From Methylocystis rosea (lineage in GTDB: Bacteria; Pseudomonadota; Alphaproteobacteria; Rhizobiales; Beijerinckiaceae), in contig NZ_CP034088.1 in assembly GCF_003855495.1 (NCBI RefSeq), positions 62,001-126,000 on the forward strand: a stretch of DNA of 64,000 nt. Reading direction: 5' to 3'. This document shows positions 33,435 through 42,805 of this stretch, one piece after another. Numbering within the stretch: the stretch's first letter is position 1; every line of letters starts with the position of its first letter. The translations under genes and the position numbers were made by a program. The notes under the pieces are model-generated. The model ran no database searches. It was not told where the DNA came from and worked only from the letters and a program-made list of their open reading frames with translations.

Positions 33435-35276
33435 TTATTTTTGCGTCGCGCTTCTTTTACTCTTGGCTCGCTGCCGAACATCCTCTTTTGCCGCGTCGCG
33501 TAGTTCGGCGCGAAACTGATCGCGTTTTTCGTGGACGGAAGCGATAACGTATCCTGCTGGAATGCCCAAACCTACCAGCGCGGCCTCCGAGATTTGAAGA
33601 CTGGCCTCGACCGTCTCGGGCACGGCATCAGTTACTCCAATTGCGTAGAGGTGCCGTGCGTGTTCGGTATCCCTAGCACGCGCGACGATCAGGACGTCAG
33701 CCCTGAGTTTACGGACGCCAAGAACGATCGCGTCTACATTCGAGTGCGAACCGACGGTCACAATGACAGCGGCGGCCTCCATTATTCCACACGCTTTCAT
33801 AAACGCGGCATGTGTCGCGTCCCCGAAGTACACTTCATGCCCGTTCTTTCGTTCTTCTGTCACCGAGGCTGCATCTCTGTCAGTGGCGATATAAGGAATA
33901 TTATGTTCCTTCAGGAAGGACGTGACGACCTTGCCGACGCGCCCATGACCGACGACGATTGCATGCTTATGCTGTTCGCGGGGCGCCGCCTTCAGCGTCG
34001 CATCAATCTTCTTTGGCGGTTCCATTCGAGAATTAATTTGTCGTGCGGCAGCGGACAATGCCGGAATGAGAACCATCGTAAGCGACGTGACCGCAAGAAC
34101 GAATGAGGACAGTACAGGATCGATAAGCCCCAAACTTTTCGCCAGTCCTATCGCGACGAAGGCAAACTCCCCGCCGGGGCCAAGCAGGAAACCCGTTTCG
34201 ATAGCGACGCGCCACGATTGGCCGAATGCCTTCGACAGCGCAATGATGATCGCCGCCTTGAAGGCGATGAGGCCGGATACGAGCGCCAAGATGGTGAGCG
34301 GATCGCGTGCGATCTCCCTCACGTCAATGGTCATCCCCACCGTGAAAAAGAAGATACCCAGCAACAGGCCCTTGAACGGCTCGACGATAGCTTCCACGGC
34401 CTTACGATATTCAGTTTCGGCCAGAAGTAGGCCCGCGACGAACGCTCCAAGCGCCATGGACAGACCCTCGACGGCGGCCAGCACGCCCGTGCCAATGATG
34501 ACGAACAGAACCGCCGCCGTAAGTAGTTCAAGAGATTCCATGGATCCAACAAGACGGAAAAGAGGTCGCAGCACTACTCTTCCAACCAGAACGATGAGCG
34601 CAATGGCCATCGCCGCATGGGCCAGTGTTATGCCAATGTTCGTCGCAAGCGAACCTTCAGTGTTCGAGCCGATGATCGAAACGAATATAAGTATCGGAAT
34701 CACCGCCAGGTCCTGCGCCAGCAGGATAGAAAAGCTCGCTCTGCCTGCCCCTGTGGGCAGCTCGCCGTGTGCCGCAAGAATTTCAAGAACGATCGCGGTC
34801 GAGGATAACGCGAGGCAGGCTCCAAGGATGACTGCGACTGATGGCGCTTGTCCAGTCCAGGCGATGATGAGGGAAAGCAAACATGATGTGATAACGACCT
34901 GCGATCCGCCAAGCCCGAAAACGAGTCGCCGCATTGAAAGCAGCCGATCGTAGGAAAGCTCCAGTCCGATAAGAAACAAAAGAAAAACGACGCCAAGTTC
35001 GGCGATACCGCTAACATTTTTTGCATCGACGACGGTGAACCAATAGAGAAACGGCAGCTTGTCGATGAATGAACCTAGCCCGAGGGGACCAAGGAGCGCG
35101 CCCGCTCCCAAATAGCCCAGTACCGGGTTCAACCCGAGATAGCGTACCAGGGGAATGACGACGCCGGCAGTCCCTAGAACGACGAGCGCATCGCTATAGA
35201 CCGGTATGTTGATTGTCGGAGCCAAATTACCTCCAGAGTTGCACGGTGAAGGAGTACGAAACTCCTTAAGCTTCAT
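33435..35276 (-). CDS. CPA2 family K+/H+ antiporter with TrkA-N domain (Kef-type)
   Basis: The protein (up to 613 residues) has 12 or so transmembrane segments in the first 400 residues, including LGYLGAGALLGPLGLG, LFLIGLELSYDRL and LLGPGGEFAFVAIG. A cytosolic TrkA-N nucleotide-binding domain follows (HAIVVGHGRVGKVV, then FGDATHAAFMKACG). It would exchange K+ for H+ under nucleotide or thiol control. The annotated ATG gives an odd hydrophilic start; a TTG at 35225, four bases behind GGAGG, is the more likely start. No KefF/KefG-type ancillary gene is adjacent. Confidence 0.88.
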   Translation of the reverse strand: MKLKEFRTPSPCNSGGNLAPTINIPVYSDALVVLGTAGVVIPLVRYLGLNPVLGYLGAGALLGPLGLGSFIDKLPFLYWFTVVDAKNVSGIAELGVVFLLFLIGLELSYDRLLSMRRLVFGLGGSQVVITSCLLSLIIAWTGQAPSVAVILGACLALSSTAIVLEILAAHGELPTGAGRASFSILLAQDLAVIPILIFVSIIGSNTEGSLATNIGITLAHAAMAIALIVLVGRVVLRPLFRLVGSMESLELLTAAVLFVIIGTGVLAAVEGLSMALGAFVAGLLLAETEYRKAVEAIVEPFKGLLLGIFFFTVGMTIDVREIARDPLTILALVSGLIAFKAAIIIALSKAFGQSWRVAIETGFLLGPGGEFAFVAIGLAKSLGLIDPVLSSFVLAVTSLTMVLIPALSAAARQINSRMEPPKKIDATLKAAPREQHKHAIVVGHGRVGKVVTSFLKEHNIPYIATDRDAASVTEERKNGHEVYFGDATHAAFMKACGIMEAAAVIVTVGSHSNVDAIVLGVRKLRADVLIVARARDTEHARHLYAIGVTDAVPETVEASLQISEAALVGLGIPAGYVIASVHEKRDQFRAELRDAAKEDVRQRAKSKRSATQK

Positions 35277-36064
35277 ATACCGCAGTTGGGCCTTCGATCG
35301 GCAATCTCAGGGCTCGCGGCCAGAGTCGCGAGCGCTAGACCTTAGCGATGACCAAGCCCTTCGGCTTTCGACCCCCCCGGGGGCCGCAAGCCTGCTTGCA
35401 GGAGTCTCGATCGTTGGGCTCCAAGGACGAGCCATGCTGGCATGGCTCCAAGGCAAAACGATCGGTCAGAACCGCACGCGTTTCAGCGAACTCGCCTGCG
35501 TCATGCTTAGCATCTCAGCGTAGTCCTAGGCACTCACATTTTTATGGCGCAGCCCATTATCGTCGTTCTAATATGCCACAAACGCCGACGTTGCGTCTCG
35601 ACCTGCGCTGAACAAAAAATCCCCTTTGATGGCAGGATCGAAGTCTGCGTTCGCCGAGCTAGAATGCAGGCACATTCGGGCTTTCGGATGCGTCAAGGGG
35701 GCTTCTATTCTAATGCCTGGCGAGCGAGTTGCGCACTTCAATTCAATCTTGCGCGAGCACATTTCTTCCGCACGGGCTCGCGCGGCAGCGAGCGCCTGCA
35801 TATGATCGTTACGTCCGTCGGGACTTCCGTAGCCGTTCAGGCCTGCTCGTCAACTTGCCGGCGTCGCTGAAAGCAAAGCCTGCATTGCCAACCCTGTAGC
35901 ATACATACATGCGATACTTGTCGCGTGTGATCTTCTCGCGGTATCGAGAGTTTGCTTCTCTCTTTGGCGAGACAGATCTGCCGCGTCCTGGAGCTGGGTT
36001 ATTCCGACCTCGGGCAGGAAGTAATGGTTGTGCATGTCGACACGAAGGCTGTGAGAGGTGCAAC
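35277..36064. other. Long leader/intergenic region between the antiporter and a hypothetical gene
   Basis: No credible protein is seen. On the antiporter strand it holds several hairpins: a 20-base palindrome (35429-35448), GCAAGC-CT-GCTTGC near 35390, and a C-run/G-run pair near 35373. These suggest a structured antiporter leader. The right half is featureless. Confidence 0.45.
35429..35448 (-). promoter_or_regulatory. Perfect palindrome upstream of the antiporter gene
   Basis: GAGCCATGC and GCATGGCTC are separated by two bases. GCTCCAAGG lies on both sides as a direct repeat. It could be a repressor site or a stable leader hairpin; no ligand or protein is suggested by sequence. Confidence 0.45.
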
Positions 36065-36430
36065 ATGGGATTTGTCGGTGATTTTATTTTAATGAACGAA
36101 TTGCGTGCGACGAAGATCGCGTTTGCAAACCTTCCTCCCTATTCACAGCAGATAGCACTTCGGGAATTTCGCCAACTCACATCTAAAAGTGAATCGTGCG
36201 ACTCGAAAGAGACGCTTTCGGCGAGGGTGTTCGAAGCGGCACTTCGCCGCCAAGAGCTTGGTCATACTGCAAACGCAATACCTGAGTGGGTTGGAGCTTG
36301 CTTAGCCGAAAGTCATTTGCTTATGCGGCAAAAGGCCTGGAGCAGCAATTCCAAATGGCAGTCCAAACTCGCTGAGGTTGAAGCGTGGATTGAGCAAGCA
36401 ACCTCTGGCGTCCCAAAAACTGATGGATGA
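36065..36430 (+). CDS. Hypothetical protein
   Basis: The ATG at 36065 follows GAGAGGTGCAAC and opens 121 residues (MGFVGDFILMNELRATKIAF). The sequence is helical and soluble, with AALRRQELGHTANAIPEWVG in the middle. The open frame reaches back to 35909 without protein-like features. It is not recognised. It ends beside IS66 debris and may be the last intact gene of a broken set. Confidence 0.5.
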   Translation: MGFVGDFILMNELRATKIAFANLPPYSQQIALREFRQLTSKSESCDSKETLSARVFEAALRRQELGHTANAIPEWVGACLAESHLLMRQKAWSSNSKWQSKLAEVEAWIEQATSGVPKTDG

Positions 36431-36436
36431 CACGAT

Positions 36437-36735
36437 TGGAAACACATACATTTTCAACGGAATTCTTGCTCCAGCGGGCCTGCGGGGCCGTTCGAGGGCG
36501 TCTGAATTGGTGTTATCGGACTTGCTACCTTCCCAAGAGCAATGCCGGCGATTTTGCGGTGACGATGGCGCCGGCGCCGTTGGCGTTTGGGGCGGCGAGA
36601 AGATCATCGTTGGTGCCGATGTGGAAGCTGCGGCGCTGACGCGGGTGATCAAGGCGTTGCGGCGATGACCCCGATCTCGCCGGACGCGCGGGTCTGGATC
36701 GGCACCGGGCCACACCGACATGCGCAAGGGCTATG
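36437..36735 (+). pseudogene. IS66 remnant (orfA tail and orfB start)
   Basis: The frame ends with VGADVEAAALTRVIKALRR, nearly the same as the orfA tail of the IS66 element at 44845-49223. It is followed by an orfB start, MTPISPDARVWIGTG, and then a phase shift. Only about 300 bp of the element remain. Confidence 0.7.
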
Positions 36736-36915
36736 CGAGCCTCCGTAGCCTGAGTGCTATGTCCGCGCGAGCATGCCGAATGGCCGGTCCACCGGCGGAG
36801 ACATAGAAAAAATGAATATTTCGCATAGCCGGCTGCAGTTGGCGGGAGCATGTCCTATTTTCTTCTGGTCCTATATGGGGGCGGTCCTTGCCGTAGAATA
36901 TAGAAGGAGCGTGGT

Positions 36916-37941
36916 GTGAATCGCTTAAACTACCAGCACCTCTACTATTTTTGGGTCGTTGCTAAACATGGGGGCATAACTCGCGCATCCGAACGATTGG
37001 GGCTCGCACAGCCTACCATCAGCAGTCAACTGTCAACCTTTGAAAGAAATATGGGGTCTCGTCTTTTCCAAAGGGACGGACGCAGGATGTCCCTGACATA
37101 TGTCGGCGAGCGCCTCTTTCGCTATGCCGACCAAATCTTCAAGCTCGGAGAAGAGATCCATTTGTCGTTGCAAGAGGCACGAGCGCTGAGCGTTAGACGC
37201 CTGATTATCGGCGTTGTAGCCTCGCTTCCGAAGTTGGTGGTTTATCGCTTGTTGAGCCCGGCATTCGAGGTGGGTTCTCCGGTGCAAGTGGTCTGTCATG
37301 AAGATAAACTCGAACGGCTTATGCCAGAACTCGCATTGCACGACATCGATTTGGTAATTTCGGATGTGCCAGCAACGACCGCGGCCGGCACCCGGGTATA
37401 CAATCATCTTCTCGGACAATCCCAGATTGCGGTGTTCGGCTCGAAGAAGTTGGGGCCTTCATACTGCGAGAACTTTCCAGTATCCCTGAACGGCGCGCCC
37501 CTGCTATTGCAGACAACGAATATCGCGCTCCGGGTATCGCTCGACGAATGGTTCGAGGAACACAACATCCGACCTAATATAGTAGCCGAAATTGAAGACA
37601 GCGCGCTGCTAAAAACGTTCGCCGCTGAAGGGGTTGGGCTGGCAATCGCGCCATCGATCCTGGCCAACGCGCTGCAGCGCCAACATGACTTGAATGTCAT
37701 CGGCGAGCTCGAGGGTCTATCCGAGCAATTCTATGCGATCACAACGCAGAAAAAGTTCAGAAACCCCATGATTTCAGCCATTATCAAAGGGCCGGACCGA
37801 ACCGACAGCGATTGCGCCACGGAAGATTTGGAGCGTCAGAATGGATATTCCAGACCTTGGCTCATGAAGCTCTTGTCCCTAAGTTACATCTGGCTAAATC
37901 TCCCCGAAGCCTGCGAAGCAACCGCCTTGTTGTGCCTCTGA
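36916..37941 (+). CDS. LysR-type regulator, NhaR-like
   Basis: The protein begins MNRLNYQHLYYFWVVAKHGG with the helix-turn-helix ITRASERLGLAQPTISSQLS, characteristic of NhaR, the LysR regulator of Na+/H+ antiporter genes. The effector domain runs to about residue 290 (AITTQKKFRNPMISAII). The last 50 residues look unlike the family and may be read-through after a lost stop or an IS join. GAAGGAG precedes the ATG. The Kef-type antiporter 1.6 kb to the left on the other strand is a possible target. Confidence 0.85.
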   Translation: MNRLNYQHLYYFWVVAKHGGITRASERLGLAQPTISSQLSTFERNMGSRLFQRDGRRMSLTYVGERLFRYADQIFKLGEEIHLSLQEARALSVRRLIIGVVASLPKLVVYRLLSPAFEVGSPVQVVCHEDKLERLMPELALHDIDLVISDVPATTAAGTRVYNHLLGQSQIAVFGSKKLGPSYCENFPVSLNGAPLLLQTTNIALRVSLDEWFEEHNIRPNIVAEIEDSALLKTFAAEGVGLAIAPSILANALQRQHDLNVIGELEGLSEQFYAITTQKKFRNPMISAIIKGPDRTDSDCATEDLERQNGYSRPWLMKLLSLSYIWLNLPEACEATALLCL

Positions 37942-37999
37942 CGTCACACGAAAGTTGAACAGCGTGCCGAGTCGGCGACGCGAGGTCGCGGAGGTGCCG

Positions 38000-38240
38000 C
38001 ATCTCGAGACGCTGCTCGATATTGGCACGGATACGCAGCCCGGCGTCATCATCGACGACAAGGGCTATTTCAGCAAGGACGATCGCCGCATATGCAAGAT
38101 CGCTCGGCGATGCGCCCCCGTCCCGTAGGTCAATGAAAAAGACCCCCTTTTTTCTTCGCGCACGCTCTATAAGGCGCGTTCGCGCGCCGAGCAGGGCTTC
38201 GGTCGGCTCAAATGAATTCAAAGTGCGTCGCTCTACGCTG
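38000..38240 (+). pseudogene. IS5-type transposase fragment
   Basis: The plus strand reads GVIIDDKGYFSKDDRR, an in-frame stop, then FSSRTLYKARSRAEQGFGRL with a phase change. This is the DKGYDS ... RARIEQ pattern of the C-terminal DDE domain of IS5-like transposases. Only about 80 residues survive. Confidence 0.65.
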
Positions 38241-38399
38241 CGAGACGGCCGCCTCTCTGTTTGATCAAATTACCTCTCCTTGAGAAATGAAATATATTGC
38301 CATTGAGGGGCGTTGGCACCGACTCGCCGATGCTCCTCCCGTTGGCGGAGGGCGTTCTTGTGCTCGCCGACAACATGCTCGGTAAATAGACCGCCCATT

Positions 38400-38475
38400 C
38401 GGCATTCGTCGAAGAGCATCGATGCGATCTTCAACATTGAGCGCGAGATCAGGACTGTCTCGGAAAGGAGCATCT
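38400..38475 (+). pseudogene. Tiny IS66 tnpC fragment
   Basis: The phase reading SKSIDAIFNIEREI matches the C-terminal part of IS66 transposases (IDALFAIERSI in the intact copy at 45125). It is too short to assign further, and it is the sequence into which the intact IS66 element inserted. Confidence 0.4.
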
Positions 38476-38571
38476 GACCAATTGTCCTCTTGAACGTAAG
38501 CGCTGTTTTGACCGCACCTTTTCTGGGGCTAGGGACGGGGCGATATTCGGAGCGTTGAGGAGCTCCGACAC

Positions 38572-39033
38572 ATGTCGATTTTAGAGCATAAGCACGTGTC
38601 GGAGATTGAGGCGGCTCCGCCACGACGTGTCGAGATTTTTACTGGGGCCGGTCGCCGCCGCACGTGGACGGCGGAAGAAAAGGCGTCGATCGTTGCGGAG
38701 AGTTATGAGGAAGGCGTCCACGCCTGCCAAGTTGCTCGCCGACATGGTTTGACGCCACAGCAATTGTTCACGTGGCGGCGCGCGGCGCGGGAAAGTTTGA
38801 AGGCTGTTGACGCCGAAACTCCCTCAGCATTTGTTCCTGCGGTTGTTGAAGCGACAGCTGTGAAAGCAACGCCTGCCGAGCCGGCCGACGCCCAAGCGGC
38901 CTCTGTTCGGCCGCCGATTATCGAACTTGAGATCGGCGGTTCGCGCGTATGGATATGGCGCGGGGCGGAGGCGGCGCTGGTGACCGCGATCGTCGGCGCG
39001 TTGAAGGACGATAAAAGATCGGACTGCGCGTGA
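38572..39033 (+). CDS. IS66 accessory protein TnpA (OrfA)
   Basis: The 153-residue protein has the helix-turn-helix TWTAEEKASIVAESYEEGVH and CQVARRHGLTPQQLFTWRR of IS66 OrfA, which is needed for transposition together with OrfB. The ATG at 38572 lies 76 bp inside the left end. It overlaps the next gene by 4 bp. Confidence 0.9.
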   Translation: MSILEHKHVSEIEAAPPRRVEIFTGAGRRRTWTAEEKASIVAESYEEGVHACQVARRHGLTPQQLFTWRRAARESLKAVDAETPSAFVPAVVEATAVKATPAEPADAQAASVRPPIIELEIGGSRVWIWRGAEAALVTAIVGALKDDKRSDCA

Positions 39034-39386
39034 TCGGCCCGACGGGCGCGGTCCGCGTCATGGTGGCGACGAAGCCCGTCGACTTCCGTAAGGGCGCGGA
39101 GGGTCTCGCGGCGCTGGTGCGCGAGACGATGCAGGCCAATCCCTTCGACGGCGCGATTTACGTTTTCCGCGCCAAGCGCGCGGATCGGATTAAACTCGTG
39201 TTCTGGGACGGCACGGGCGTATGCCTCTTCGCCAAGCGACTGGAGGACGGCGAGTTCCGCTGGCCCAAGATCGATGACGGCGTCATGCGATTGTCGGCGG
39301 CGCAATTGTCGGCGCTGCTCGAAGGACTCGATTGGCGGCGCGTGCGCGCGGCGAAAGAGACGCCGGCCCCCGCGTTGCCGGGATGA
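39030..39386 (+). CDS. IS66 accessory protein TnpB (OrfB)
   Basis: The 118-residue protein contains VMVATKPVDFRKGAEGLAAL, IYVFRAKRADRIKLVFWDGT and GVCLFAKRLEDGEFRWP, the hallmark of the IS66 OrfB family. The start overlaps the orfA stop by 4 bp. It is intact. Confidence 0.93.
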   Translation: MIGPTGAVRVMVATKPVDFRKGAEGLAALVRETMQANPFDGAIYVFRAKRADRIKLVFWDGTGVCLFAKRLEDGEFRWPKIDDGVMRLSAAQLSALLEGLDWRRVRAAKETPAPALPG

Positions 39387-39455
39387 GCTGCGACACAGTG
39401 AATCAGGGCCTCGAAGAGCGTCGAAAGACGGCAGAAAATATGGTGTTCTGCGGCT

Positions 39456-40988
39456 ATGGCGCAGGCGATCGAGAGGCTTCCCGACGATCCGAACGAACTG
39501 AAGGCGATGCTTCTCGCCGAGCGCGCGCGCAACGAGCGCCTGGTTCAGATCATCAAGGAGATGCAGCGCCATCGCTTCGGGCGGCGCGCCGAGACGCTTC
39601 CCGAAGACCAGATGCTGCTCGCGCTTGAAGAGGTCGACCAGACGGAAGCCGGCGCGGCGGCGGCGGCGGAAGCCAAATCCGCCGCCGAACGTGAGAAGGC
39701 GGCCAGAAAGCGCCGCACGAACCGTGGCGCGCTGCCTGCCCATCTGCCGCGCATCGAGACCATCGTCGACATCGACGAGAAGGCCTGTCCCTGCTGCAAG
39801 GGCGCGCTTCACCGGATCGGCGAGGATGTCTCCGAGCGGCTCGACATTGTGCCGGCGCAGTTCCGGGTGCTGGTGACTCGGCGTCCCAAATACGCCTGTC
39901 GCGCCTGCGAGGGCGCGGTCGTGCAGGCGCCGGCCCCGGCGCGGCTGATCGAAGGCGGACTGCCGACCGAGGCGACCGTCGCCCACGTGCTCGTTTCCAA
40001 ATATGCAGATCACCTTCCGCTCTATCGGCAGGCCCAGATCTACGCCCGGCAGGGCATCGCGCTCGACCGTTCGACGCTCGCCGACTGGGTTGGACGCGCC
40101 GCCTGGCATTTGCGGCCCGTGCATGAGCGACTTCTGGAACACATAAGATTGTCGACGAAAATCTTCGCCGACGAGACAAAGGCGCCGGTGCTCGACCCCG
40201 GACGGGGGCGCACCAAGACCGGCCAGCTCTGGGCTTATGCGCGCGACGACCGGCCTTTCGGCGGCGCAGATCCGCCGATCGCCGTCTATGTCTATGCGCA
40301 AAACCGAAAATCCGAGCAGCCGCTCACGCATCTTGCCGGCTTCACGGGCGTCGTGCAGGTTGACGGTTACGCCGGCTATCGTGCGCTGGCGCAGAAGAAC
40401 AGCGTGTCGCTCGCCTTCTGCTGGTCGCATGTCCGCAGGCGATTTTACGAACTCGCCGCCGCCGGCCCTGCGCCGATCGCCAGCGAGGCGCTCGAGCGCA
40501 TCGGCGCGCTCTACGCGGTCGAGAGCAATATCCGGGGTCAGAACCCGGATGACCGGCGCGCGGCGCGACAGGAAAAATCCCGCCCCATCCTCGACGCCCT
40601 CGAGCCATGGCTGCGTGAAAAGCTCACGCTGATCAGCCAGAAGACCAAGCTCGCCGAGGCGATCCGCTACGCGCTCTCGCGCTGGGACGGCCTAACGCGC
40701 TTCGTCGACGACGGGCGCATCGAGATCGACTCCAACATCGTCGAGCGCGCCATCCGCCCCATTGCCCTTAATAGGAAGAACGCTCTCTTCGCGGGTTCCG
40801 ATGGCGGGGCTGAGAACTGGGCGATCGTCGCATCGCTTATCGAGACCTGCAAGATCAACGGCGTCGATCCGCAAGCCTATATGACCGACGTCCTCACGAA
40901 GATCGTCGACGGCCATCTCGCCAGCAAACTCGACGAACTCATGCCCTGGGCCTACGCGCAGCCGGTCGCACTCAAAGACGTGGCCTGA
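39456..40988 (+). CDS. IS66 transposase TnpC (OrfC)
   Basis: The 510-residue protein has an N-terminal leucine-zipper-like region, a zinc-binding motif (ACPCCKGALHRIGEDVSERL, then RPKYACRACEG) and the DDE core (FADETKAPVLDPGRGRTKTG, VQVDGYAGYRAL, IEIDSNIVERAIRPIALNRK). Its stop lies within the right inverted repeat. Full length for the family, so the element should be autonomous. Confidence 0.94.
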   Translation: MAQAIERLPDDPNELKAMLLAERARNERLVQIIKEMQRHRFGRRAETLPEDQMLLALEEVDQTEAGAAAAAEAKSAAEREKAARKRRTNRGALPAHLPRIETIVDIDEKACPCCKGALHRIGEDVSERLDIVPAQFRVLVTRRPKYACRACEGAVVQAPAPARLIEGGLPTEATVAHVLVSKYADHLPLYRQAQIYARQGIALDRSTLADWVGRAAWHLRPVHERLLEHIRLSTKIFADETKAPVLDPGRGRTKTGQLWAYARDDRPFGGADPPIAVYVYAQNRKSEQPLTHLAGFTGVVQVDGYAGYRALAQKNSVSLAFCWSHVRRRFYELAAAGPAPIASEALERIGALYAVESNIRGQNPDDRRAARQEKSRPILDALEPWLREKLTLISQKTKLAEAIRYALSRWDGLTRFVDDGRIEIDSNIVERAIRPIALNRKNALFAGSDGGAENWAIVASLIETCKINGVDPQAYMTDVLTKIVDGHLASKLDELMPWAYAQPVALKDVA

Positions 40989-41204
40989 AAACAGCGGTTA
41001 CTCTTGAACCGACCATGCTGTTGCTCATTCGTCAATCTCTGCTTCCCTTGTTCAGGAGACGGATACAGTAAGAGGTAGGCGTCTCGGCCTTGTCAGGAGA
41101 CGCGCTAGAGATTTGATGTCCCTTCTCGATCGCATTGAGGATATGTGTCTGACATGTCAGAAATTTGCGTTGGCAGGCGGTCTCGACCGGCGGCGGCAAC
41201 TCTC

Positions 41205-41277
41205 AGGCTTTGTCCATGCCAAAGAAGAAAGGGATCGTGTCCCTTGGCGTGGTGTAGCTGGTTGGCGTGATCGCCAC
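41205..41277 (+). pseudogene. N-terminal scrap of a small membrane protein, cut by IS256
   Basis: The ATG at 41217 reads MPKKKGIVSLGVV, a TAG stop, then LVGVIATFAG, which looks like a positively charged start and transmembrane segment. The frame runs into the left end of the IS256 element. The parent gene is not identified. Confidence 0.25.
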
Positions 41278-42552
41278 GTTCGCCGGGAAGCCGGGTTGAT
41301 CAGGCGGCTACAACGGGCAGCCCGACGATGGGATCATCGCTCAAGGGCGCGATTGTTTCCAGTGTCATGTATCGGCTGCGCTGGACGGCCCATTCGTCAT
41401 TCTGTTCGAGCAGGATCGCGCCGACGAGGCGGATGATGGCGGCCTCGTTGGGGAAGATGCCGACGACCTCGGTGCGCCGCTTGATTTCGCCGTTCAGCCG
41501 TTCGATCGGATTTGTGCTGTGCAGCTTGGCCCGGTGCGCGGCCGGGAAGCTCATATAGGCGAGCACGTCGGTCTCGGCGTCGTCCATGAGGTTCGCAAGT
41601 TTCGGCAGCTTGGGCCGCAACTGGTCGGCGACCTTGCGCCGTTGGCCTTTCGCCGCTTCGGCGTCGTCCTGCGCGAAGGCGGTGGCGATGAAGGCGGAGA
41701 CGACGCGCCGTCCGCTCCTTCCGGCATGAGCGAGCGCATTGCGCATAAAGTGGACGCGGCAGCGCTGCCATGTCGATTGCAGAACCTTGGCGACTGCGGC
41801 CTTCAGCCCTTCATGCGCATCGGACACAACGAGCTTGACGCCACGCAGCCCTCTCCGGCGCAGTTTGCGCAAAAACTCGGTCCAGAAGGTCTCGGCCTCC
41901 GAAGGGCCGATATCCATGCCGAGCACTTCGCGCCTGCCGTCGTCGTTGACGCCCACCGCGATGATCGTCGCCAGCGAGACGACGCGGCCGTTCTGGCGCG
42001 CCTTCACATAGGTCGCGTCGATCCAAAGATAGGGCCAGTCGCCTTCGATCGGCCGCTCGAGGAAGGCCGTCACCCGCTCGTCGATCTCCTCGCACAGCCG
42101 GCTCACTTGGCTCTTGGAGACGCCGCTCATGCCCATGGCCTTGACGAGATCGTCGACCGAGCGCGTCGAGACGCCCTGGATATAGGCCTCCTGAATGACG
42201 GCGGTCAGCGCCTTCTCGGCCATCCGCCGCGGCTCCAGAAAACCGGGAAAGTAACTGCCCTTGCGCAGCTTGGGGATACGCAGCTCCACGGCGCCGGCGC
42301 GCGTTTCCAGGTCCGCTCGCGATAGCCGTTGCGCTGGGCGAGGCGCTCCGCGCTTTTCTCGCCATAGGCGACGCCGGTCAGAGCGCCGACCTCAATCTCC
42401 ATCAGCCGCTCGGCGGCAAAGCCGATCATCTCGCGCAAAATATCCGCGTCGGGGGCCTTCTCAACAAGCGCGCGCAGGGTCATCATCTCGTCGGTCATCG
42501 GCAGTTCCTCGGTTGCGTTGGATGTTTCGCAACCCGATCCTACCGGCGAATC
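41278..42552 (-). mobile_element. IS256-family insertion sequence (transposase frameshifted)
   Basis: The left end GTTCGCCGGGAAG-CCGGGTTG and the complement of the right end GATTCGCCGGTAGGATCGGG form imperfect inverted repeats around one IS256-type transposase. The outermost bases are uncertain and no target duplication could be recognised, so the flanks may have been rearranged. Confidence 0.7.
41300..42498 (-). pseudogene. IS256/mutator-type transposase with one frameshift
   Basis: The first part, from MTDEMMTLRALVEKAPDADI (42498), reads to [11 protein letters not shown]. The second phase begins [20 protein letters not shown] and contains the DDE motifs in [29 protein letters not shown] and [20 protein letters not shown]. 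Loss of one A in a short A-run near 42305 splits the gene; restoring it gives a normal protein of about 398 residues. It could be a true mutation or a sequencing error. Confidence 0.85.
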
Positions 42553-42566
42553 GTCGATGACCACCG

Positions 42567-42619
42567 CAAGCCGATCGCTCGCTACGGCGCTAGCAAAAGC
42601 GCGCGTCGCGAGCGGCTTG
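42567..42619. repeat. Long imperfect hairpin beside the IS256 element
   Basis: CAAGCCG, a 2-base bulge and CGCTCGC on the left arm pair with GCGAGCGGCTTG on the right; an inner GGCGC/GCGC stem surrounds TAGCAAAA. It lies 14 bp beyond the IS end and is not part of a recognised gene. It could be a terminator, a REP-like element or the end of an older element. Confidence 0.45.
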
Positions 42620-42805
42620 CTCCCACTGAGCTACACCATCACTGGGGGCACGACCAAGAAAGGCTTCCGCTGCCGCATATCAGCGCATAAGCGCTGCGAC
42701 GCACCTAAGAGCTTCGAGGTCTCGCCGGGATTGGTGAACAACTTGTTCCCGGGAGTTCGATTCTGGAAACATTGACAAATCAACACCGAGACCTAGCTCC
42801 ACGCT

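Larger units (their letters stand above)
38496..41001 (+). mobile_element. Complete IS66-family insertion sequence with 8-bp target duplication
   Basis: The ends begin GTAAGCGCTGTTTT (left) and, as reverse complement, GTAACCGCTGTTTT (right), the IS66 GTAA-type termini. The eight bases TCTTGAAC occur on both outer flanks (38488-38495 and 41002-41009), the duplication length known for IS66. The 2506-bp element carries intact orfA, orfB and orfC, so it is probably active or recently so. Confidence 0.95.

Noticed and set aside
37862..38221. 119-codon minus-strand frame
   Set aside because: Opposite to the IS5-type transposase remnant, which explains the sequence better.
38703..40430. 575-codon open frame opposite the first IS66 genes
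   Set aside because: Antisense shadow spanning three well-supported IS66 genes.
41268..42561. Target-site duplication for the IS256 element
   Set aside because: Several placements of the ends were tried; no 8- or 9-bp direct repeat matches.
42580..42645. tRNA-like start (TGTAGCTCAGTGGGAG) on the minus strand
   Set aside because: No T-loop GTTC-type arm or closing acceptor stem follows; the rest folds as an unrelated hairpin.
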